Shown: piece by piece, positions 1 to 4,727 of the stretch
Position numbering within the stretch: the stretch's first letter is position 1
Layout of the letters: each line of letters starts with the position of its first letter
DNA from: Acidobacteriota bacterium
GTDB taxonomy: Bacteria; Acidobacteriota; Blastocatellia; Pyrinomonadales; Pyrinomonadaceae
Length of the DNA: 5,257 nucleotides
Assembly: GCA_013696385.1 (NCBI GenBank)
Contig: JACCYR010000202.1
Location: forward strand, 1 to 5,257
Reading direction: 5' to 3'
The notes under the pieces: model-generated
Seen by the model: the letters and a program-made list of their open reading frames with translations, nothing else
Told to the model about the DNA's origin: nothing
Databases searched by the model: none
Position numbers and translations under genes: made by a program

Positions 1-843
1 AAAATTATACATAATCAACAAATCGCCGCGTCAAATTTTGATTTCCCAAAAATTTCCGGCAAACCTTTGCCTGATATTCCGACGCTTCTGAGCCAAGTGC
101 AGGCAAATGAAGATAAAGTCGAAGATATTTTGGAAAATTATTCCTACACGCAAAAAATCATCAGCCGCGAACTCGGCAAAGACGGCGTTTTGCGCGAAAC
201 GGATTCGCAAACCAATCAGTTATCTTTTTATAAAGGCTATCGCATCAGCCGTTTAATTGAAAAAAACGGCAGACAGCTTTCGTCCGCCGAACAAGCAGAC
301 GAAGACAAAAACGTGCAAAAGCGCGTGGCGGAAATTGAAAGAAAGATTGCTAAACAAGAAGCCAAAACTTCCACCGATGAAGCAAAGCGCATCTCGATTG
401 CCGAAACCTTGCGTGCTTCGCGCCTGATAAATCCGCGCCGTGAACGCTTTCGCGGGCGCGATGTAATTGTGTTTGATTTTGAGCCGAATCCGAATTTTGA
501 TATGAAAAACGCCAAAAGTTTGTTGAAATTTTTTGGCAAAGTCGGCGGCGCGATTTGGGTTGACGAGCAGGACAAACAAGTTATCCGCATTGAAAGTTCG
601 CTGTTCGACAATTTCAAATATGGCGGCGTGTTGGTTAATGTCAAAAAAGGTTCATCTTTTATGTTTGAACAAGAGCGCGTGAACGATGAAATCTGGCTGC
701 CGTCCTTGATTGAAATCAACGCGGCGGCAAAAGTTCTGCTTTTCAAAGGCGTAAATTTTAATCAAATCATTAAGTCTGACAATTATCAAAAATTCAAGAC
801 GGAAGTTAAAAGCTCAAAGGTTGATGAAGTGAAACAGCCATAA
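1..843 (+). CDS. LolA-like conserved hypothetical protein, 5'-truncated by window edge
   Basis: The frame is open from base 1 to the TAA at 841-843, giving 280 visible residues. No convincing start is present: a TTG at 67 is in frame, but the reading frame continues upstream of it without a stop, so the true start lies outside the window. I do not recognise a named gene. The visible part begins with a segment containing NYSYTQK, followed by a charged, probably helical stretch rich in Lys, Glu and Arg (roughly residues 100-145). It ends with alternating beta-like segments including RGRDVIVFDFEP, GGAIWVDEQDKQVIRIES and DEIWLPSLIEINAAAK. The pattern of a strand, then 'W-x-D', then a strand ending in 'R-I-E' resembles LolA/LolB-type lipoprotein-carrier folds, which are usually exported to the periplasm. 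The fold and location are inferences; any signal peptide would be outside the window. It is followed 58 bp later by coaD on the same strand, with no evident functional link. Confidence 0.72.
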   Translation, partial: KIIHNQQIAASNFDFPKISGKPLPDIPTLLSQVQANEDKVEDILENYSYTQKIISRELGKDGVLRETDSQTNQLSFYKGYRISRLIEKNGRQLSSAEQADEDKNVQKRVAEIERKIAKQEAKTSTDEAKRISIAETLRASRLINPRRERFRGRDVIVFDFEPNPNFDMKNAKSLLKFFGKVGGAIWVDEQDKQVIRIESSLFDNFKYGGVLVNVKKGSSFMFEQERVNDEIWLPSLIEINAAAKVLLFKGVNFNQIIKSDNYQKFKTEVKSSKVDEVKQP

Positions 844-858
844 AATAGATGAATTCCG

Positions 859-893
859 CCATTTACCATTTACCATTTACAATTTACAATTTA
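859..893 (+). repeat. Five-copy 7-bp tandem repeat upstream of coaD
   Basis: Five exact-length heptamers lie head to tail: CCATTTA three times (859-865, 866-872, 873-879), then CAATTTA twice (880-886, 887-893). The tract ends eight bases before the coaD ATG and takes up most of the 58-bp gap. No purine-rich Shine-Dalgarno sequence is visible between the tract and the ATG. The unit is a circular permutation of the ATTTACC heptamer that recurs before the aminotransferase gene. It resembles in style the heptanucleotide short tandem repeats known from cyanobacteria, but I claim no family membership. Confidence 0.85.
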
Positions 894-901
894 TTGTAGT
901 T

Positions 902-1399
902 ATGCGACGCGCAATTTATCCCGGCTCATTTGACCCGATAACCAACGGACATCTCGACATCATCGAGCGTGGCTCAAAACTTTTTGATGAAATTATCATC
1001 GCCATTTTGTATAATCCCGACAAAAATCCGCTGTTTTCGATTGAAGAACGCAAAGCGTTATTGGAGCAGGTTTTGCCGACAATAAACGCGGGAAATTGCC
1101 GTTTTATCGTCGAAGATTTTGAAGGTTTGCTCGTTGAATATGCAATCAAGCGCAGAGTTGACACGATTTTGCGTGGGATTCGCGCCATTTCCGATTATGA
1201 ATATGAACTGCAGATGGCTTTGATGAATCGCAAACTCGAACCGCGTATCGAAACAGTTTTTCTGATGGCGGGCGAGGCTTTTTCCTACGTCAGTTCGCGG
1301 CTTGTCAAACAGGTTTTCGCGCTCGGCGGTAAAATTGACGGTTTCGTTCCGCCTTTAGTTGAAGAACAAATGCGTAAAAAATTAAATAATAAATTTTGA
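902..1399 (+). CDS. coaD: Phosphopantetheine adenylyltransferase (CoaD)
   Basis: CoaD transfers the adenylyl group of ATP to 4'-phosphopantetheine, giving dephospho-CoA and pyrophosphate. This is the penultimate step of coenzyme A synthesis, in the cytoplasm. The 165-residue product is full length for the bacterial family. It opens with RAIYPGSFDPITNGHLDI, where TNGH (residues 14-17) is the nucleotidyltransferase T/HxGH motif with His17 as the catalytic histidine. Lys41 in NPDKNPLF corresponds to the conserved substrate-binding lysine. RGIR (91-94) followed by DYEYELQMALMNR is the conserved nucleotide-binding segment, and YVSSRLVKQV (129-138) is the ISS-type motif. The ATG at 902 is preferred because the family begins only a few residues before this motif. 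No clear Shine-Dalgarno is present; a heptamer repeat lies directly upstream. The downstream VOC gene is 122 bp away across a large inverted repeat. The identification is firm. Confidence 0.97.
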   Translation: MRRAIYPGSFDPITNGHLDIIERGSKLFDEIIIAILYNPDKNPLFSIEERKALLEQVLPTINAGNCRFIVEDFEGLLVEYAIKRRVDTILRGIRAISDYEYELQMALMNRKLEPRIETVFLMAGEAFSYVSSRLVKQVFALGGKIDGFVPPLVEEQMRKKLNNKF

Positions 1400-1403
1400 T
1401 AAA

Positions 1404-1509
1404 TCTTGGCGTGCTTTGCGCCTTTGCGTGAGAAAACATCTGTAATAATTAGAATATAACCATCTAAACATAAAGAAGATTTCACGCAAAGGCGCAAAGC
1501 ACGCCAAGA
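1404..1509. repeat. Long inverted repeat (28-bp perfect arms, 50-bp spacer) between coaD and the VOC gene
   Basis: The arms at 1404-1431 and 1482-1509 are exact reverse complements. The right arm contains CGCAAAGGCGCAAAGCACGC, which itself repeats GCAAAG. The arms are clearly more GC-rich than the 50-bp AT-rich spacer (1432-1481). The element starts four bases after the coaD stop and ends 12 bases before the VOC ATG. As RNA it could fold into a long hairpin; as DNA it has the form of a small palindromic dispersed repeat (REP/MITE-like). It encodes no protein. The spacer contains TGTAATAAT at 1441-1449, a weak extended -10-like match, but no good -35 is evident, so I do not call a promoter. 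A mobile origin is inference. Confidence 0.85.
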
Positions 1510-1521
1510 AAGACTATTTGA

Positions 1522-1890
1522 ATGATTCTAAAAATTCATCACGCACAAATCACAATTCCGAAAGGCGCAGAAGATAAAGCACGCGAATTTTATTGCGATT
1601 TTCTCGGCTTAAAAGAAATTCCGAAACCCGAATCTCTGCAAGGTCGCGGCGGTTTTTGGGTGGAATTGGGCGGTTTTCAAATCCATGTCGGAATGGAAGA
1701 CGATTTTGACAGAACAAAAACGAAAGCCCATATCGCTTATCTGGTTGAAAATTTAGAAAATTGGCGCAAAAAATTGCAGAAAAAAGATATAAAAATAATC
1801 GGCGGAATTCCGATTCCCAACTTTCGCCGTTTCGAGTTTCGTGACCCGTTTGGAAATCGTGTAGAATTCTTAGAAAGTGGTAAGTGGTAA
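1522..1890 (+). CDS. VOC (glyoxalase/bleomycin-resistance/dioxygenase) superfamily protein
   Basis: This 122-residue protein has the single-chain two-module beta-alpha-beta-beta-beta layout of the vicinal oxygen chelate superfamily. Module 1 holds IHHAQITIP (5-13), the helix AREFYCDFLGL (20-30), GGFWVELGG and FQIHVGM. Module 2 holds KAHIAYLV (68-75), the helix ENWRKKLQKK, and FEFRDPFGNRVEFLE (104-118), whose DPFGNRVEF is the hallmark C-terminal motif. Likely metal ligands by position are His7, His55, His70 and Glu115. Members include lyases, fosfomycin-modifying enzymes, dioxygenases and binding proteins; nothing here fixes the substrate. The ATG at 1522 places His7 where the family expects it; GAAAG about nine bases upstream may be a weak ribosome site. 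The last codons (SGKW) and the TAA stop lie within or against the left arm of a palindromic repeat, so the natural C-terminus seems set by repeat sequence just after the conserved EFLE. Confidence 0.88.
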   Translation: MILKIHHAQITIPKGAEDKAREFYCDFLGLKEIPKPESLQGRGGFWVELGGFQIHVGMEDDFDRTKTKAHIAYLVENLENWRKKLQKKDIKIIGGIPIPNFRRFEFRDPFGNRVEFLESGKW

Positions 1891-1958
1891 ATGGTGAATG
1901 GTAAATGTAAGAAACTTTCTTTAATTTACCATTCACCATTTACCACTTACCATTTACC
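1878..1958. repeat. Palindrome made of 7-bp tandem units, spanning the VOC stop to the aminotransferase start
   Basis: The arms 1878-1906 and 1924-1952 are perfect 29-bp reverse complements separated by 17 bp. Within that loop, 1909-1914 and 1916-1921 are also complementary (AAGAAA/TTTCTT), so nearly the whole element can fold as one hairpin. The right side reads as five heptamers: ATTTACC (1924-1930), ATTCACC, ATTTACC, ACTTACC and ATTTACC (ending 1958), then ATT and the ATG at 1962. The left side is four complementary heptamers (GGTAAGT, GGTAAAT, GGTGAAT, GGTAAAT). The left arm overlaps the VOC stop codon. The order of variant units is mirrored exactly between the arms, which suggests one arm arose as an inverted copy of the other or that they are kept matched by gene conversion. 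Confidence 0.9.
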
Positions 1959-1961
1959 ATT

Positions 1962-3146
1962 ATGAACAATTTTCCCGTTTCTAAAACGGTCGCCAAAATG
2001 GAGATTTCTTCGACGCTCAAAGCCGGGCAGATTGCCGCTAATCTGCGCGACCAAGGTTTTGATGTAATTGATTTAACGCTCGGTGAACCGGACTTCCAAA
2101 CGCCGGAATTTATTAAAGAATATGCTTGGGAAGGTTTGCAGAAAGGTTTGACGAAATACACGCCGACGGCAGGACTCAAGACTTTTCAAGAATCAATTGC
2201 CGAGTTTTACGCTCAACAATTTAATACGAGTTTTTTGCCCACGGAAGTTATCGCTACCGACGGCGGCAAACAAGCACTTTTTAATGCTGTCTGCACTTTA
2301 ATAAATCCTTCAGATGAAGTTTTGATTCCGAAACCTTATTGGGTAACTTTTCCTGAAATTGTCAAATTTGTCGGCGCAAAAAGCGTTTTTATCGAAACGG
2401 AAAAAACAGACTTTGTTTTAACGGCGCAGCAAGTTAAAGAAGCAATCACGCCGAAAACCAAACTCCTAATGGTTAATTCGCCGAACAATCCAACAGGTCG
2501 CGTGATTTCGCCGCTTGAGATGCGAAAAATTGTCGAAGTCTGTGCGGAAAATGACGTTTATGTTTTGACCGATGAGTGTTATTTATTTTTTGTTTATTCG
2601 CCGGCGAAGGTTTTTACTTCGGCGAGTTTGCCCGACGAATTACGAAAATATGTCTGTGTTGCCGGTTCATTTTCAAAGACTTATGCGATGACGGGCTGGC
2701 GAATCGGTTATACGATTGCAGGCGAAGAATGGTCAAAGCAAATGACAAAACTGCAAAGCCATTCGACCTCGCACCCGACATCTTTTGTCCAATACGCTTG
2801 TGCGCGAGCGATGGAAAACCGCGAAAAATCAATAGAAACGGTTAGTTCGATGCTCGGACAATATAAAAAACGGCGTGATTGGCTGATTCCGGCTTTGCAG
2901 AAAATCAACGGCTTCAAATGCGAAATGCCCGAAGGCGCGTTTTATGCGTTTGTTGACGTGCGAGAAATGCTCGGCGACAAATTTAAAACTTCGGCTGATG
3001 TTTCCGATTATCTTTTACGCGAAGCCCACGTCGTTGTAACCGACGGCGCAGGCTTCGGCGCGGACGGATTTTTGCGATTTTCTTATGCGACTTCATTGGA
3101 GAATCTAAAAAACGCGGTCGAGAAAATGAAGTGTTTGTTTACTTAA
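1962..3146 (+). CDS. Class I/II PLP-dependent aminotransferase, aspartate aminotransferase 1-beta-like
   Basis: Transfers the amino group between an amino acid (probably aspartate) and a 2-oxoacid using pyridoxal phosphate; cytoplasmic. At 394 residues it is full length. Fold-type I landmarks are in order: LGEPDF (40-45), TKYTPTAG (64-71), GGKQALFN (101-108), the PYW with Trp127 that stacks on the cofactor, VNSPNNPTGR (171-180), DECY with Asp204 and Tyr207, SFSKTYAMTGWRIGY (236-250) with Schiff-base Lys239 and phosphate-binding Arg247, and LRFSY with Arg372 for the substrate alpha-carboxylate. Lys103 in GGKQALFN matches the lysine that binds the distal carboxylate in Thermus-type aspartate aminotransferases. 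Some members of this subgroup also transaminate prephenate, so an arogenate-pathway role is possible. The ATG at 1962 suits the usual N-terminus; no Shine-Dalgarno is seen because the upstream sequence is heptamer repeat. It may be read through from the VOC gene, but a strong hairpin lies between them. Confidence 0.93.
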   Translation: MNNFPVSKTVAKMEISSTLKAGQIAANLRDQGFDVIDLTLGEPDFQTPEFIKEYAWEGLQKGLTKYTPTAGLKTFQESIAEFYAQQFNTSFLPTEVIATDGGKQALFNAVCTLINPSDEVLIPKPYWVTFPEIVKFVGAKSVFIETEKTDFVLTAQQVKEAITPKTKLLMVNSPNNPTGRVISPLEMRKIVEVCAENDVYVLTDECYLFFVYSPAKVFTSASLPDELRKYVCVAGSFSKTYAMTGWRIGYTIAGEEWSKQMTKLQSHSTSHPTSFVQYACARAMENREKSIETVSSMLGQYKKRRDWLIPALQKINGFKCEMPEGAFYAFVDVREMLGDKFKTSADVSDYLLREAHVVVTDGAGFGADGFLRFSYATSLENLKNAVEKMKCLFT

Positions 3147-3162
3147 ACCAAAAGAAACATTT

Positions 3163-3224
3163 AGCCACAAAAAGCATAAAAAGCACAAAAAATCTTTTTG
3201 AGTCTTCTGTGCTTTTTCGCGGCT
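3163..3224. terminator. Candidate bidirectional terminator between convergent genes
   Basis: This hairpin lies in the 82-bp gap between the aminotransferase stop (3146) and the ABC ATPase stop (3229 on the - strand). The exact inverted pair is AAAAAGCAC (3178-3186) with GTGCTTTTT (3209-3217). An alternative imperfect outer pairing joins AGCCACAAAAAGCA (3163-3176) with TGCTTTTTCGCGGCT (3210-3224). Both strands therefore end a stem with a run of T, as intrinsic terminators do. The GC core is short and the loop is long, so strength is uncertain. The position between converging genes is the main support. Confidence 0.5.
3167..3193 (+). repeat. Three-copy A-rich 9-bp tandem repeat
   Basis: Three 9-bp units lie in a row after the aminotransferase stop: ACAAAAAGC (3167-3175), ATAAAAAGC (3176-3184) and ACAAAAAAT (3185-3193). 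The tract forms the left side of the hairpin in the convergent gap, and the right side (3209-3224) carries a partial inverted copy. The unit differs from the 7-bp repeats elsewhere in the window. The last copy is degenerate, and the tract is short enough that chance A-richness contributes. Confidence 0.6.
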
Positions 3225-3228
3225 ATTC

Positions 3229-4725
3229 TTAATTTCCACCAGTCATCATCAAACCGATTTCTTCATTTGAAGTGGTTTTTGGGTCAACTTCGCCAACAAA
3301 CTTCCCTTTGCTAATCACCAAAAGCCGGTCAGCCAAAGCCGTAACTTCTTCGAGTTCGGCGGAAACAAGCAACACGGCACTTCCCGCATCGCGCAAAGCA
3401 ATCAGTTTGCGGTGAATAAATTCGATTGCGCCGATGTCAACGCCGCGCGTCGGCTGCGACACGAGAAGCAGTTTCGGATTGAGTTCAAATTCCCTGCCGA
3501 TAATCAGTTTTTGCTGATTCCCGCCCGAAAGTGATTTGGCAGAAAGCTGTGGATTCGGCGGGCGTACGTCGAAATTTCCGATAATTTCACTGGCGCGTTT
3601 GTTTATCGCCGATTGATTTAAAATTCCAATGCCGTTTGTAACCGGCGGACGATAATGAACGCCAAGCATTGAATTTTCAGCCAAATCAAAGTCAAGCAGA
3701 AGCCCGCGCCGGTGTCGGTCTTCGGGAATATGCGCGATGCCGAGTTCTTTGCGTTTGCGTGTAGAAACATTTGTAATATTCTTGCCGAAAAGTTCAATCG
3801 AGCCTTGTGAAATCGGAATCAAACCGGCGATTGCTTCAATAAGTTCGGTTTGTCCGTTGCCTTCGATGCCTGCAACACCGACAATTTCGCCCGCTTTAAC
3901 TTCAAACGAAACATCGTTTAATGCTTCGCCGTGCGAGTTTTTTACGATGAGATTCTGCACACTTAAAACCGTTTCATTCGGTTTTGCATCAGTTTTTTCA
4001 ACTCTTAACAAAACATCGCGCCCGACAATCATTCGGGCAAGGTCTTTTGCCGTTGTTTCACTCGTTTTCACATTGCCGACAACTTTGCCGTCGCGCATCA
4101 CGGTTACGAAATCGGAAATCGCCAAAACTTCTTCGAGTTTGTGCGTAATGATAACGACTGTTTTTCCCTGCTCGCGCATTCGGCGCAAGATGTTGAAAAA
4201 ATCTTCGGTTTCCTGCGGCGTTAAAACCGCCGTCGGCTCGTCTAAAATCAACAGCTGTGCGTTGCGGTAAAGTGCTTTTAATAATTCAACTCTTTGCTGC
4301 GCTCCGACGGATAAATTTTCGATATACGCTTTCGGATTTACGCCTAATTTTAATTCATTCGATAAACGCGCGATTTCTTCATTTGCCTTGTCTAAATCAA
4401 GATTAAACGCGCCGCCCGTTTCCGCGCCCAAGATTATATTTTCGGCAACGGTCATCGTGTCAACCAACATAAAATGCTGGTGAACCATTCCGATTCCGAG
4501 CCAAATCGCATCTTGTGGCGATTTGATATTGGCAGTTTTACCGTCAACCAAAATCTCGCCCGCGTCGGCATTGTAAAAACCGTAAGCGATTCGCATCACG
4601 GTCGATTTGCCCGCGCCGTTTTCGCCGACAATTGCGTGAATTGTTCCCGGTTCGATTTTAATTGAAACGTCGTCGTTGGCAATGACGCTGCCAAATGTTT
4701 TTGTGATATTTCGCAGTTCTAGCAT
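3229..4725 (-). CDS. Two-domain ABC importer ATPase, nucleoside (NupO/YufO-like) type
   Basis: Cytoplasmic ATPase subunit, 498 residues from the ATG at 4725, expected to drive a membrane importer. Domain 1 is complete: Walker A GENGAGKS (34-41), Q-loop Gln83, signature LSVGAQQRVELLKAL (138-152), Walker B LLILDEP (158-164), His195. Domain 2 is degenerate: Walker A reads GIEGNGQTE (286-294) with Gln for Lys, the signature LSGGNQQ (399-405) is intact, Walker B reads LLLVSQPTRGVD (419-430) with Ser-Gln for Asp-Glu, and the switch His is Ala456. One working and one inactive site is normal for the sugar/nucleoside importer class; 'LSVGAQQRVE' and 'SQPTRGVD' favour the nucleoside (BmpA-linked) branch over RbsA, but the substrate is not certain. 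The frame also allows a TTG start at 4743. I prefer 4725 because MLELRNITKTFG is the usual family N-terminus and this ATG overlaps the upstream stop. No permease gene follows: the next gene is convergent. Confidence 0.93.
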   Translation of the reverse strand: MLELRNITKTFGSVIANDDVSIKIEPGTIHAIVGENGAGKSTVMRIAYGFYNADAGEILVDGKTANIKSPQDAIWLGIGMVHQHFMLVDTMTVAENIILGAETGGAFNLDLDKANEEIARLSNELKLGVNPKAYIENLSVGAQQRVELLKALYRNAQLLILDEPTAVLTPQETEDFFNILRRMREQGKTVVIITHKLEEVLAISDFVTVMRDGKVVGNVKTSETTAKDLARMIVGRDVLLRVEKTDAKPNETVLSVQNLIVKNSHGEALNDVSFEVKAGEIVGVAGIEGNGQTELIEAIAGLIPISQGSIELFGKNITNVSTRKRKELGIAHIPEDRHRRGLLLDFDLAENSMLGVHYRPPVTNGIGILNQSAINKRASEIIGNFDVRPPNPQLSAKSLSGGNQQKLIIGREFELNPKLLLVSQPTRGVDIGAIEFIHRKLIALRDAGSAVLLVSAELEEVTALADRLLVISKGKFVGEVDPKTTSNEEIGLMMTGGN

Positions 4726-4727
4726 TA
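4723..4727 (-). promoter_or_regulatory. TAATG stop-start overlap (likely translational coupling)
   Basis: Read on the - strand, 4727-4723 is TAATG: the TAA ends the Asp-box protein and the ATG begins the ABC ATPase, sharing one base. Such overlaps usually mean one transcript and re-initiation by the terminating ribosome. Only a weak purine stretch (TTGGAAA) lies upstream, about 12 bases from the ATG, which fits reliance on coupling. This overlap is the main reason for preferring the 4725 start over the upstream TTG. Confidence 0.75.

Noticed and set aside
67..69. TTG as the start of the first + strand gene
   Set aside because: The frame stays open back to base 1 and the upstream residues look like ordinary coding sequence. 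No start-site signal is seen at 67, so it is treated as internal to a truncated gene.
237..746. Open frame on the - strand opposite the LolA-like gene
   Set aside because: The predicted product is Ser/Arg/Phe-rich low-quality sequence with no motif. It is the antisense shadow of the + strand gene.
894..901. Riboswitch or structured leader before coaD
   Set aside because: The whole gap is 58 bp and consists mostly of a heptamer tract. There is no room for, or sign of, a known aptamer.
1441..1449. Extended -10 promoter (TGTAATAAT) for the VOC gene
   Set aside because: It is only one mismatch from the consensus, but it lies in an AT-rich spacer where such matches are common, and no acceptable -35 box lies at the right distance.
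1404..1509. CRISPR-like repeat-spacer unit
   Set aside because: There are only two arms and they are inverted, not direct, with one spacer. No further repeats or cas genes are present.
3737..4270. 177-codon + strand open frame opposite the ABC ATPase
   Set aside because: It lies entirely inside a gene with clear Walker motifs on the other strand. Its translation has no recognisable domain and a Ser/Thr-rich shadow composition.
3229..4725. Loss-of-function mutations in the second ATPase domain
   Set aside because: The altered Walker A, Walker B and switch residues match the normal degenerate second site of the nucleoside/sugar importer ATPases, so they are family features and not decay.
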